A stretch of DNA of 64,000 nt from S5-A14a sp050908895. Its GTDB lineage: Bacteria; Bacillota; Clostridia; Peptostreptococcales; Anaerovoracaceae. The first letter of the stretch is position 1. Each line of letters begins with the position of its first letter. The DNA lies in contig CP171222.1 of the NCBI GenBank assembly GCA_050908895.1, positions 1,736,001 to 1,800,000 on the forward strand. Direction: 5' to 3'. The notes under the pieces were generated by a model. That model saw nothing but the letters and a program-made list of their open reading frames with translations. It was not told the DNA's origin and did not search any database. A program made the position numbers and the translations under genes. This document shows positions 8,298 through 17,341 of the stretch, piece by piece.

Positions 8298-11027
8298 TTA
8301 AAATTCTTTATTTGCACCATTGTTTAAAATTATTTCAGATTTTAAAGTTCCCATATTTTTTTGCAGCTCAAGGTATTTTTCTGTAACTTCCTTATTTACA
8401 ATTATAGGGCCCGGAGTAATACCCCCTTGTACAAGAATCGTAGTATTAGCAATTTTAGGATTTTCAAATGGTGCTGCTGATATAAACCACGCAAAACTTT
8501 CATAATCTTTTTTATAAGAGTCTATCTTTCCCTGAGATATCTTGTAATCACTAACCCTTATTAGAGCAATATCAACTAAATCCCCTGCGGAAAAATATTC
8601 ATATTTTTTTTCTTTTTGCATCTTTGCAATTTCTGCTTCAACCTGACTCCAAGATATTTCCGGAGCTAATGAGCTCAAATGGGACTTTATATACTCAACT
8701 TCATCTTTAGGATTTATTTTACCTGATCTTTGAGCTGTTCCAGTTTTACCGAAAGCATCGTTATTCAGTGACTTAAACTGTCCATTTCTAACCACCACTG
8801 CTCGCATTCCTTGTTTTGCCGCTTCAAGAAGGCTCTTATCTTCCAGGTTAATATGTGAAGGTTTACGTTTCTTGGTGAGTCCTTTTCCAGACACCCCCTT
8901 AACTAAGCTAATTTGATTTCTTACACCTCTATTTGCCAAAGTAGCCATATATCTAGTCATCTGTAAAGGCGTATATGCATTGTCACCTTGTCCTATAGAT
9001 ATATTGAATATGTCTCCAACTCCCCACTTGGCTTGATTAAAGAATGAGAATTTAGCTAAATCCGCTAAATCTTCAACCTTGCTATCTATAGCATCAGTTT
9101 CTTTATCAATACGCTTAATAAGCTCTCTTCTAGGAGGATCTTCATCCATATAGCTAACAATTATATCTATATTTTTTTTCAAAAGCTTATCATTTTCAGC
9201 TACTTTCTTTTCAAAAAAAGTGTGAGCCTGTGATGCAATAGCTGCTCTCAACCCATATTCTATTCCCTGTCTATGTTTTTCCTCTGTTGGAAGTGGTGCG
9301 ACTGCTTCATCAAGTTCTATACCAGTTTTTGAGCCTAGACCCATTTCTTTAGCAACTTCAAGCATCTTATCAATTCCCATGCCATCAAGACCTAACGATG
9401 CTCCATTATTCCAATCCTTATTAGTAGCAAGACAATAAAAATAAAAGTTACATGAGACTTCTAAAGCTTTTGATAAATCCATAGCCCCGTCAGTACTACC
9501 ATAAGTATTCCAAGTATAGCAACCGAAAGTCCTATCTCCGGTTTTAATGTAGCCCTTGTCATTTATAATTGTATTAGGATTCCAACCGCATTCCATTGCT
9601 GCTATAGCGGTAATAGGTTTAAAGGTAGATCCCGGTTGAACCGCAGTTCTTGTAGCAATGTTAAATAATGGGGTTGGAGCAAGAGGGTCTCTAGGATTCT
9701 TACTTTGTACTGACTCCCAAGCTTTATTTGTTATTCCTTTTGCGAATATATTAGGATCGTAGCTGGGATAGCTAACAATAGTTAAAACATCTCCAGTTTC
9801 CACTTCTATTCCCACAGTTGCTCCGCTCTCGCAATTGGGAGATTTAGATTTCGCTGCATTGATTGCATTTTCAAGGCTCGTTTCTGCAGATTTTTGCAAT
9901 TCCAAATCTATTGTTAAATACACATCTTTTCCACTTTGTGGCGGTGTTTCACTAATTGTAGAAATGTACTTTCCGGAGGAATCTACTCTAATTTTTTTTA
10001 CACCTCTTCTACCTCTTAACTCGTCCTCAAATGCCCCTTCAATACCATATTTACCAATCATGTCACTGCTGCTATAACCTTTTTTGACATATTCCGCAGC
10101 TTCTCCTTCTGATATACTTCCCATATATCCGAGTAAATTCCCGGCAATAGTACCATTTGGATAGTATCTTATGGTCTCAGAAGCAACGCTCACCCCTTTG
10201 ATACCTGCTTCTTCCAAGTAACTTATAGTCTTAGGGCTTATTTCTTTGGCAACTGTTATTGGAATATAACTAGTGAATCCACTTTTAGCAATTTCATTTC
10301 TCACCGAAAAAATCTTTATTGCCTGTTCATCATCTAAGTCCTTTGAAATCTTATATTTCTTTCGCAGGGCCTTAAGAGTTTTTTTAGCTGATGGCTTTTT
10401 CTTGATTTTTTCTTCAGGAAAATAAAATCTCTCTAAAAATGTTTTCTTATCATTGTCAAATGTATATTTCATTGACTTGGTTAAAATCGGAGGATTAATA
10501 TTATATTTTCTATATAGCTCATCTGCCGCTTCAAATCTGTCTAAAGCAGGATTTATTGCATATCTTTTTCTTAATATTTCAAAAGCATCTGATGCAGATG
10601 TACCTCTTTGGATTTCATTTTTATCTAGCCATTTATTTTTTTCATAGTCAAAAGTGTAATAGTAATTTCCTTTTTTGCTAATTTTTATCGGAAATTTATT
10701 CTCATACTTATCTCCATTAGATTCTAATACATTTATTAAAGTCTCTATGGATGCATTAATCTCTTTGCTATCCATTCCGCTAGCTGTAAATGTCGCTGTA
10801 AAAATTTGTTTATTTGTGGCGAGAATTTTACCATTTCGATCATATATATTACCTCTTGGAGCTGATGTGTATATTTCTTTGGAATTTTGCTGGGTTGCTT
10901 CTTCCCTCCAGTCTTTACCTTGAACTACCGACACTACAAAAAGGCGTACTACCAGTATCGCCATTAAAATTAATATGAAAAGAGCAATTGGATAATATCT
11001 TGATTCTATTCTATTCCGTGATCTCAT
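8298..11027 (-). CDS. mrdA: Penicillin-binding protein 2 (class B transpeptidase, elongation)
   Basis: This is a class B PBP that cross-links peptidoglycan in the rod complex. The 909-residue protein has one N-terminal membrane helix (about 13-35), a dimerisation domain starting APRGNIYDRNGK, and a transpeptidase domain with the three active-site motifs: STFK (467-470), SCN (525-527) and KTGT (761-764). It is much longer than the roughly 640-720 residues of typical PBP2. Extra helical stretches lie at about 100-250, 600-665 and 770-840, a style seen in clostridial PBP2 proteins. It overlaps mreD by 4 bp (ATGA) and is followed by minD, which places it in the mre operon. Confidence 0.93.
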   Translation of the reverse strand: MRSRNRIESRYYPIALFILILMAILVVRLFVVSVVQGKDWREEATQQNSKEIYTSAPRGNIYDRNGKILATNKQIFTATFTASGMDSKEINASIETLINVLESNGDKYENKFPIKISKKGNYYYTFDYEKNKWLDKNEIQRGTSASDAFEILRKRYAINPALDRFEAADELYRKYNINPPILTKSMKYTFDNDKKTFLERFYFPEEKIKKKPSAKKTLKALRKKYKISKDLDDEQAIKIFSVRNEIAKSGFTSYIPITVAKEISPKTISYLEEAGIKGVSVASETIRYYPNGTIAGNLLGYMGSISEGEAAEYVKKGYSSSDMIGKYGIEGAFEDELRGRRGVKKIRVDSSGKYISTISETPPQSGKDVYLTIDLELQKSAETSLENAINAAKSKSPNCESGATVGIEVETGDVLTIVSYPSYDPNIFAKGITNKAWESVQSKNPRDPLAPTPLFNIATRTAVQPGSTFKPITAIAAMECGWNPNTIINDKGYIKTGDRTFGCYTWNTYGSTDGAMDLSKALEVSCNFYFYCLATNKDWNNGASLGLDGMGIDKMLEVAKEMGLGSKTGIELDEAVAPLPTEEKHRQGIEYGLRAAIASQAHTFFEKKVAENDKLLKKNIDIIVSYMDEDPPRRELIKRIDKETDAIDSKVEDLADLAKFSFFNQAKWGVGDIFNISIGQGDNAYTPLQMTRYMATLANRGVRNQISLVKGVSGKGLTKKRKPSHINLEDKSLLEAAKQGMRAVVVRNGQFKSLNNDAFGKTGTAQRSGKINPKDEVEYIKSHLSSLAPEISWSQVEAEIAKMQKEKKYEYFSAGDLVDIALIRVSDYKISQGKIDSYKKDYESFAWFISAAPFENPKIANTTILVQGGITPGPIIVNKEVTEKYLELQKNMGTLKSEIILNNGANKEF

Positions 11028-11530
11028 AAATACTTCTTGAGCCTTTCTTTTCTGTGCCTTTCTCTTAGGCTCCTAGTTAAATATATGTAGGCGACCAGGC
11101 CAAAAATAATACCTAGAGGTAACTTAACCCCCCAATGTTCAAGCATTACGATAAATGAAAAAGGGCTCCTAACTAAAAATCCCATAAACCAGAATATAAC
11201 ATTGTATACCAGGGTACCAAGAAAAATGCTCACTGCTACACCTATCAAGTTTTCATTGCTTAAAAATTTAGACAAAAAAATTGTAAAAAGCACTACAAGT
11301 ATGATGGAAATGCCTCCAAAACCAAAGTATAATCCTAAACTTACATCACGCAAAATAGTCGCTGTCCATCCAATAACAACCCACTCTATAGGATTTTCAG
11401 TTGAAAAAACGCCTACAATCGTCAATATAAGGATAATGTTAGGAATTAAAATACTGCCTGTAAAGCTAGAAATTATGCCCTGCAAAAATGCTAACCCTAT
11501 ACCTATTAGAATCTGATATCTCAGTTTCAT
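11024..11530 (-). CDS. mreD: Rod shape-determining protein MreD
   Basis: A 168-residue, strongly hydrophobic protein with about five membrane segments and a basic tail (RSLRERHRKERLKKYL), the usual size for MreD. Sequence conservation in this family is low, so the call rests on membrane topology and position between mreC and the PBP2 gene. It overlaps both neighbours by 4 bp, so translation is likely coupled. MreD is part of the elongation complex with MreC, RodA and PBP2. Confidence 0.9.
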   Translation of the reverse strand: MKLRYQILIGIGLAFLQGIISSFTGSILIPNIILILTIVGVFSTENPIEWVVIGWTATILRDVSLGLYFGFGGISIILVVLFTIFLSKFLSNENLIGVAVSIFLGTLVYNVIFWFMGFLVRSPFSFIVMLEHWGVKLPLGIIFGLVAYIYLTRSLRERHRKERLKKYL

Positions 11531-12345
11531 ATTATCACCGTCACTCTTCTAAGAGAATTAAAGTCAACAGCAGGCTTAACAACTAACACGTTTAATTGCT
11601 TGTCTTTATCCGCTTTTACCTTATTGACCGTTCCGATATCTATACCTTCCGGAAACACTCCCATTCCGGACGTAAGTATTTTGTCGCCAATGGCAACAGA
11701 CGTCTGATTATTAATCATAAATCCCGATAATTTACCATTATTAACACGATCTATTACTCCAAGTTGATCATGGTCACTAGCTAAGCGAAAACTAATTTTA
11801 TTTTCTTGATCTAAAATAGTCGTAACTTTTGCCCAATTCACACCAACTTCCTTCACTTTTCCAACAAGACCGCCTTTGGCTACGACGATGCTTCCTTCTT
11901 TGATTCCTCTACTCTTACCAATATCAATAGTAAACAGGTGAAGCCATTCTGTAGAATCACTTGATACGATATTTGCAGTAACGTACTTTTGATCTTGGGA
12001 TGTATCAACATAGTTTAAAGCTTCGGATAGCTCCTTTAGTTCTTTTAACTTTTCTTCAGACAGTTGTTGATTTTTTAACGACTCTTTTAGCTTCTGATTT
12101 TCTTTTTTTAATCTATCATTTTCTTTAACAACATCACCGTAACCACCTATTCGTGAAATCCATAGGGAGGTTTTACTTCCAGCTTTATAAAAAGGTGATG
12201 TAACCGTTTTAATAGCTGTATTAATACCTTCAGTTACGAAATTTCCCCTGCCGCCAGTAGCAACAGAGGAAATCAATAAAACCAAGGTAACAACTATTAC
12301 TACTAGCAATACGCTTATTAATTTGTGTTCCTTGAAAATTCTCAT
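11527..12345 (-). CDS. mreC: Rod shape-determining protein MreC
   Basis: MreC is a bitopic membrane protein that links MreB filaments to PBP2 outside the membrane. The 272-residue product has one N-terminal membrane helix (about 9-28), a coiled coil rich in K/E/L (about 72-112) and the beta-rich extracytoplasmic domain with GLVGKVKEVG and ILTSGMGVFPEGIDIG, both typical MreC motifs. It starts 5 bp after the mreB stop and overlaps mreD by 4 bp. Confidence 0.96.
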   Translation of the reverse strand: MRIFKEHKLISVLLVVIVVTLVLLISSVATGGRGNFVTEGINTAIKTVTSPFYKAGSKTSLWISRIGGYGDVVKENDRLKKENQKLKESLKNQQLSEEKLKELKELSEALNYVDTSQDQKYVTANIVSSDSTEWLHLFTIDIGKSRGIKEGSIVVAKGGLVGKVKEVGVNWAKVTTILDQENKISFRLASDHDQLGVIDRVNNGKLSGFMINNQTSVAIGDKILTSGMGVFPEGIDIGTVNKVKADKDKQLNVLVVKPAVDFNSLRRVTVII

Positions 12346-12350
12346 AGTTC

Positions 12351-13394
12351 TTATCTTCTATTTACAGTTGTCGCATAAACTTTAAGTTTCTCAACATCGT
12401 TTAAGCTCATACCTGTTCCCGTTGCAACTGCTTCAAAAGCATTCTCTGCAATCGCTACCTTCATTCCTGTCCTAGACTCAATCAATTTATCTAAATTCTT
12501 AATAAGACCTCCGCCTCCAGATAAAATCATTCCGTTTTCAGCAATATCTGCAGCAATTTCAGGTGGAGCCTTTTCAATAGTAGCTTTTACACCATCTACA
12601 ATTACGTCTACAGATTCCTGCAATGCAATCATCATGTCTCTATTAGATACATCTAAAGTTTTCGGCAATCCCGTAAGCAGATCTCTTCCGCTGGCTTTAA
12701 CTGTCTCTATGATTTCATCGCCATTCTCATCAAGATCAATAGAAGCAGTGCCTACACTTATCTTTAGCATCTCAGCTGTTTTATCCCCTATCAGAAGAGA
12801 ATGCCTTTTTCTAATGTACTGTATAACGGCTTCATTAAATTTATCACCGGCATATCTGATGGAAGTGCTGGCTACTATTCCCCCTAACGCTATAATCGCA
12901 ATATCTGTGGTGCCACCACCTATATCCGCAATCATAGATGCAGTAGATGAATCAACATCTAAACCAGCTCCTATCGCTGCTGCCATTGGCTCCTCCAAAA
13001 TATAAACTTCTGAAGCTCCCATCTGACGCACGACTTCTTCAACCGCTCTCTTTTCCACCTCAGTAACTCCACTGGGAACACCAACCACAACCCTGAAATT
13101 CTTCACATTGTTAGCAGACACAGCTTTCTCAATAAAAGCTTTAAGCATATCTGCAGTCCTATCAAAATCTGATATAACCCCATCCCTTAGAGGTCTAACA
13201 ACACTTATATTACTTGGAGCCTTTCCAACCATAGATTTAGCCTCAAAGCCTACTGCAAGAGTTACTCCTCTTTTCGCATCCATAGCTATAACAGAAGGTT
13301 CTTCCAACACAATCCCACTGTCCTTAATATAGATAAGTGTATTAGCTGTACCCAGGTCAATTCCCATATCTTTGGCCGCTAAAAATTTAAACAT
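12351..13394 (-). CDS. mreB: Actin-like cell shape protein MreB
   Basis: MreB forms membrane-bound filaments that steer lateral wall synthesis. The 347-residue protein begins with the nucleotide-binding phosphate-1 motif MGIDLGTANTLIYIK and contains the phosphate-2 motif DIGGGTTDIAII and the adenosine motif LSGGGGLIKNL. Length and motifs match MreB or its paralogue Mbl; position before mreC and mreD favours MreB. The gene follows radC by 17 bp. Confidence 0.96.
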   Translation of the reverse strand: MFKFLAAKDMGIDLGTANTLIYIKDSGIVLEEPSVIAMDAKRGVTLAVGFEAKSMVGKAPSNISVVRPLRDGVISDFDRTADMLKAFIEKAVSANNVKNFRVVVGVPSGVTEVEKRAVEEVVRQMGASEVYILEEPMAAAIGAGLDVDSSTASMIADIGGGTTDIAIIALGGIVASTSIRYAGDKFNEAVIQYIRKRHSLLIGDKTAEMLKISVGTASIDLDENGDEIIETVKASGRDLLTGLPKTLDVSNRDMMIALQESVDVIVDGVKATIEKAPPEIAADIAENGMILSGGGGLIKNLDKLIESRTGMKVAIAENAFEAVATGTGMSLNDVEKLKVYATTVNRR

Positions 13395-13411
13395 CCTTTA
13401 TTCCTCCAAAA

Positions 13412-14089
13412 TCACATTAAATTCAAAGCCTTAAGGCTCGTAAAAATTCCATTTCCTATAATTATATGATCTAATATATTTATACCCATAAGTTTGCCGC
13501 ATTCTATCAGTCTTTTTGTAGTTTCAACATCTTGCTTACTTGGAGCAGGATCACCACTAGGATGATTATGAGCTAAAATAATAGATGCTGCAGATTGTCT
13601 AGTAGCACGTTTAAACACTTCTCTCGGATGAACTAAGGTAGAAGAAAGCTCACCTATAGAAACCGTATCAATTTCTATAACTTCTCCCTTTGTGTTCAAA
13701 AGAATCGACAAAAAATGTTCCTTTTTCTCATATCTAAGCCTTTCCATAATTAGACATGCAACGTCTTCATTGCTTCTAATACATGCTCTATCAGGAGGGA
13801 CAGATGTTGCCATCCTCTTTCCTAATTGAATCGCCCCTAGAATCCTAACAGCCTTACTGGCACCAATGCCTTTAATTCCAATCAAATCATCTAGTTCAAG
13901 TTCTCCCAGCTGAGACAATCCTCCCGGCATAATCGACAAAATTTCACTAGCAAGCTCTATCGCCGAGCGTGACTTTGTTCCACTGCTAATTAGCAAGGCT
14001 AAAATCTCAGAATTAGACAATCTATCAATTCCATGGTTTAAAGCTTTTTCAAGAGGTCTCTCCATTACAGGTATATCTTCTATCTTCAT
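13412..14089 (-). CDS. radC: RadC family JAB/MPN-domain protein
   Basis: The protein has a helix-hairpin-helix region (LDDLIGIKGIGASKAVRI) followed by a JAB/MPN metalloprotease-like domain with the metal-binding set ILAHNHPSGDPAPSKQD. The name comes from old repair genetics in E. coli and the true function is unsettled. The start MKIEDIPVMERP (14089) is chosen because it matches the family N-terminus (IRDVPQAERP in Bacillus). A strong promoter would also begin transcription at about 14119, downstream of the longer TTG start at 14122. Position at the head of the mreBCD operon is common in Firmicutes. Confidence 0.92.
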   Translation of the reverse strand: MKIEDIPVMERPLEKALNHGIDRLSNSEILALLISSGTKSRSAIELASEILSIMPGGLSQLGELELDDLIGIKGIGASKAVRILGAIQLGKRMATSVPPDRACIRSNEDVACLIMERLRYEKKEHFLSILLNTKGEVIEIDTVSIGELSSTLVHPREVFKRATRQSAASIILAHNHPSGDPAPSKQDVETTKRLIECGKLMGINILDHIIIGNGIFTSLKALNLM

Positions 14090-14125
14090 AGTTAGTTTCT
14101 GATTGCACTCTGCTCGCAGCAAATC

Positions 14126-14154
14126 ATTATAACATTTTTAGGCATTTTTTTCAA
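14126..14154 (-). promoter_or_regulatory. Strong promoter for the radC-mreBCD-PBP2-minD operon
   Basis: TTGAAA (14149-14154), a 17-bp spacer and a perfect TATAAT (14126-14131) on the minus strand lie across the last bases of cmk. The predicted transcript starts near 14119, about 30 bases before the radC ATG. Confidence 0.8.
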
Positions 14155-14824
14155 TCATTCCACATATAAAATCCACTACCTGTTCAACGGTCAACTGACT
14201 GCTATCCACCTCTATGGCATCGGTGGCTTTCACAAGCGGGTTTAACTCTCTATTGATATCTTTCTCATCTCTAGCAATCATATCCGACAAAACAGTTTCA
14301 TACTCAATTCTTTCTCCCTTTGACAGCATCTCTTCATACCGACGTTTTGCCCTCTCCTCAGGAGATGCAGTCAAGAAAATTTTCAATTCTGCATCTTTTA
14401 AAACATTACTGCCAATATCTCGTCCATCCATCACAAGGGATTTGTTATCGGCCATCTGTCTCTGTAGTGTAACAAGTTTTTCCCTGACTTCAGGCAACGC
14501 AGAAACACTGGATGCAGCGATAGAAATTTCCGGTTTTCTTATTTCATCACTTATATCCACTCCATCTAATCTAGTTATTCCTTGGCTATAATCAATTTCG
14601 GTATCAGCCAATACTTTTGAAATTTCGTCGCTAGACTTTAATCCTAAATTTCCTATTTCAGATAAATCTATCCCTGAATTTATTAGCTTAAATGCTAAAG
14701 CTCTATACATTGCTCCCGTATCAATATAGTCAATATTTTCCCTTTCTGCTACCAACTTAGCAACTGTACTTTTTCCAGCACCACCGGGGCCATCTATGGC
14801 AACTCTTATTGTGTTTTTAGACAT
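14138..14824 (-). CDS. cmk: Cytidylate kinase
   Basis: The enzyme phosphorylates CMP and dCMP with ATP. The 228-residue protein opens with VAIDGPGGAGKSTVAK (P-loop about 12-20). It has the family motifs IDTGAMYRAL and MDGRDIGSNVL and the lid region TASPEERAKRRYEE, which are characteristic of bacterial CMP kinase. nrdR lies 69 bp upstream. The radC promoter sits inside its last codons. Confidence 0.96.
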   Translation of the reverse strand: MSKNTIRVAIDGPGGAGKSTVAKLVAERENIDYIDTGAMYRALAFKLINSGIDLSEIGNLGLKSSDEISKVLADTEIDYSQGITRLDGVDISDEIRKPEISIAASSVSALPEVREKLVTLQRQMADNKSLVMDGRDIGSNVLKDAELKIFLTASPEERAKRRYEEMLSKGERIEYETVLSDMIARDEKDINRELNPLVKATDAIEVDSSQLTVEQVVDFICGMIEKNA

Positions 14825-14893
14825 CCTTTTCCTCTTTTTCGTTCTCGCTAATACAATAACCCATTGGTCTAGCTTTGCTAAAATTCAAAATTT

Positions 14894-15346
14894 TTATTTT
14901 TTAAGAAGCTTTTCCAACTCGCTTATAAAGGTATCTGCATCCTTAAATTCACGATATACGGAAGCAAATCTCACATATGCAACATCGTCTACTCTCTTTA
15001 GCTCATCCATTATAAGCTCTCCAATAAAAGTACTCTCAATTTCTTTTTCCATCATATTATTTAGGCCTCTTTCAATATTGTCAACTATAGTTTCAATTGT
15101 CGCCATAGGAACAGATCGTTTCTCGCAGGCCTTTACTATGCCGTTCATTATTTTATTTCTATCAAAGGATTCACGTTGTCCATTCTTCTTGATAACCATT
15201 ATAATATTTTCTTCTAACTTCTCGTAAGTTGTGAACCTCTTCCCGCAATCCTCGCAAAGCCTTCTTCTTCTAATAGCCCTTCCTTCATCTGTAGGTCTTG
15301 AATCTACGACTTTTGTATCTAAATTTTCGCAATATGGGCAACGCAT
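14894..15346 (-). CDS. nrdR: Transcriptional repressor NrdR
   Basis: NrdR is a (d)ATP-sensing repressor of ribonucleotide reductase genes. The 150-residue product has the full family layout: an N-terminal zinc ribbon with C3, C6, C31 and C34 (MRCPYC and CEDCGKRF), followed by an ATP-cone domain (VIKKNGQRESFDRNKI onward). AAGGAGGCG precedes the ATG. It is divergent from tpx and lies upstream of cmk. No NrdR-box pair was recognised within the window. Confidence 0.97.
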   Translation of the reverse strand: MRCPYCENLDTKVVDSRPTDEGRAIRRRRLCEDCGKRFTTYEKLEENIIMVIKKNGQRESFDRNKIMNGIVKACEKRSVPMATIETIVDNIERGLNNMMEKEIESTFIGELIMDELKRVDDVAYVRFASVYREFKDADTFISELEKLLKK

Positions 15347-15491
15347 CTTACGCCTCCTTTCAACGTTATAAAATATATTTTACTATATATCCGAGGTTAA
15401 TTCTATAATTTTGTGGTAAAAGTCTTACAAATAGGGTTAAGGTATTGCAAACATTGATTTGCTTTAATTAATATATTAGGAGGAAATTATT

Positions 15492-15995
15492 ATGGCTAGT
15501 GTTAAATTCGCAGGAAATCCAGTCCACCTTTTAGGTTCACAAGTTAAAGTTGGAGATAAAGCACCTGATTTTGAGTTGATTAAAAATGATCTTTCAAGTT
15601 TTAATAGCTCAGAATTAAAAGGTAAAGTTATAATTTACTCAGTTGTGCCTTCCATTGATACAGAAGTGTGCTCAATTCAAACAAAATTTTTTAATAAAAA
15701 GGTTACGGAGTTGTCCGAAGATGTTGTAGTAGTTACCATATCCGTAGATTTGCCTTTCGCTCAGGGTAGGTTCTGCGCAGCTGAAGGAATAGATAGAGTA
15801 ATTGTTGCATCCGATTACCAGAAGCATGATTTTGGTGAGAACTACGGTTTTTTAATGGAGGGTCTAATGCTTCTAGCAAGGGGAATAGTGATAGTTGATA
15901 GAGATGGGATAATCCAGCATGTTGAATATGTTCCTGAAGTAACTCATGAGGTCAACTTCGATTCTGCTTTATCCATTGTTAAAGGGCTTGTATAA
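15492..15995 (+). CDS. tpx: Thiol peroxidase (atypical 2-Cys peroxiredoxin)
   Basis: This enzyme reduces hydrogen peroxide and alkyl hydroperoxides using thioredoxin. The 167-residue protein carries the peroxidatic cysteine in PSIDTEVCSIQT (C60) and the resolving cysteine in QGRFCAAEGI (C95), the pair that defines Tpx. GGAGGAAATTATT precedes the ATG. It is monocistronic, flanked by divergent nrdR and a shared terminator. The 145-bp region to nrdR holds no promoter I would defend. Confidence 0.96.
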   Translation: MASVKFAGNPVHLLGSQVKVGDKAPDFELIKNDLSSFNSSELKGKVIIYSVVPSIDTEVCSIQTKFFNKKVTELSEDVVVVTISVDLPFAQGRFCAAEGIDRVIVASDYQKHDFGENYGFLMEGLMLLARGIVIVDRDGIIQHVEYVPEVTHEVNFDSALSIVKGLV

Positions 15996-16073
15996 TCGAA
16001 TCTTATAATATTAACGAAACACAGTTTGCCGTTAACTTATTTCTTGGCATATGTTTCATAGTGAGAAATATCA

Positions 16074-16127
16074 AAATGCCCCAAAATAACAGATAGTTTG
16101 ATACTTTCTGATTAAATTGGGGCATTT
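16074..16127. terminator. Bidirectional terminator between tpx and the trigger-factor-like gene
   Basis: A 10-bp perfect stem, AAATGCCCCA with TGGGGCATTT (16074-16083, 16118-16127), closes a 34-base loop. T-rich sequence follows on both strands, so it can serve both converging genes. Confidence 0.85.
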
Positions 16128-16134
16128 AAAATTT

Positions 16135-17235
16135 CTATTTTTCTTTTCCTAGGCTTAAAATTTTATCACCAACTTTTTTTTCAAAGACAATACTCCTATA
16201 GCCAAATAATTCTTTGGCATCTTTTCGGCTAATATTGTATTGCTTTTCAAAGTCCTTAACATTCATTTTAAGTTCCTTAATTGACTGAACAAATTTATCT
16301 TCTACTTCCTTATCATTGACCTTTATCCCTTCCTTTTTAGCAATTGCATAAACAACCAACTTTTTCTTGGTTACATTTTCAGCCTCTTGTTTTAGCTGTT
16401 TTTCTAATTTTTCAGTTGGATTCTTAACAGACTTATCTTGTGCATAAATTGTTTTGGCATAGTCCTCAAATTTAATTTTTTGCTTTGAAAGAATAACCTT
16501 ATCCAAAATTTTCTTGGATTTTTCAACTTCGGCTTTGAGCAAATCTTCCGGTATTTTTTTAAACTTAGTATTTTCCACTATTTTCCTTAAAAGCATGCCT
16601 TTTGTCTGAAACTTTTGATATTTTTCGGCCTTTTTTGTCAATTCATCCTTAACACTAGCCTTGTATTCATTTACACCCTTGGATTTAGTATTATCCGCAA
16701 CCCATTTATCTGTTAACTCCGGTGTAACTTTTTTATTTTTCGAATTAATTGTTATCTCAAAGGTTACAGGCTTTCCGGCCAAATTCTTAGCGTGATAACC
16801 TTTAGGGAATTTTAAATTTAGATTAAATGTTTCACCAATTTTATGTCCAACAATGCCTTCAGAAAATCCTTCAATCATTGGTGTCTGTCCTAAAACCATA
16901 TCAAAATTATCGGATTTTCCTCCCTCAAATTCTTTACCATCAATTTTCCCCACAAATTTAATATTTATCGCATCACCCTTTTCAATAACAACAGATGAAT
17001 CCGTTATCTTTTCATTCTGCGCATTCTTCTCAAGTTCTGATTTAATATATTCATCAACATTGGAGTCTGTAATCTCGTTTTCAATCTTTGGATATTCCAA
17101 ATTTTTATACTCACCAAGTTTCAAAATATCATCAAAATTGACTTTTTCATAAGGGTCACCCTTATCACAACCAACGAAAAATATCGTCAAAATAGACATC
17201 AACCCCAGTAAAAACAGTGTTTTGTATCTTCTCAT
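16135..17235 (-). CDS. Secreted trigger-factor-like lipoprotein (FKBP prolyl isomerase and chaperone)
   Basis: The 366-residue protein has a lipoprotein signal peptide with lipobox FFVGC (C23). An FKBP-like domain (about 85-170, with GDAINIKFVGKIDGKEF and GFSEGIVGHKIGE) is followed by a helical, lysine-rich region resembling the trigger factor C-terminal chaperone arms. The N-terminal ribosome-binding domain of cytosolic trigger factor is missing, and the signal peptide stands in its place. The likely role is folding of exported proteins on the outer face of the membrane, comparable to PrsA but from a different family; this is inference. The gene is monocistronic with its own promoter, and AGGAGGACAATTT precedes the ATG. 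Confidence 0.85.
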   Translation of the reverse strand: MRRYKTLFLLGLMSILTIFFVGCDKGDPYEKVNFDDILKLGEYKNLEYPKIENEITDSNVDEYIKSELEKNAQNEKITDSSVVIEKGDAINIKFVGKIDGKEFEGGKSDNFDMVLGQTPMIEGFSEGIVGHKIGETFNLNLKFPKGYHAKNLAGKPVTFEITINSKNKKVTPELTDKWVADNTKSKGVNEYKASVKDELTKKAEKYQKFQTKGMLLRKIVENTKFKKIPEDLLKAEVEKSKKILDKVILSKQKIKFEDYAKTIYAQDKSVKNPTEKLEKQLKQEAENVTKKKLVVYAIAKKEGIKVNDKEVEDKFVQSIKELKMNVKDFEKQYNISRKDAKELFGYRSIVFEKKVGDKILSLGKEK

Positions 17236-17304
17236 AAATTGTCCTCCTATAAGTTACAGTAAAATGTCATAGTCATTCTCAATAAATCAATTAATACACA
17301 GTCT

Positions 17305-17333
17305 ATGATAACCGCATCCTCATTTGACGTCAA
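17305..17333 (-). promoter_or_regulatory. Promoter for the trigger-factor-like lipoprotein gene
   Basis: On the minus strand TTGACG (17328-17333), a 17-bp spacer and TATCAT (17305-17310) give a good sigma-A-type promoter, with a leader of about 60 bases. The -35 lies within the palindrome TTGACGTCAA, which might be an operator. Confidence 0.65.
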
Positions 17334-17341
17334 GGATAAGA

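Noticed and set aside
15445..15474. tpx promoter TTGCAA-N18-TAATAT
   Set aside because: The predicted start would fall inside or after the tpx ribosome-binding site, so it cannot give a usable mRNA.
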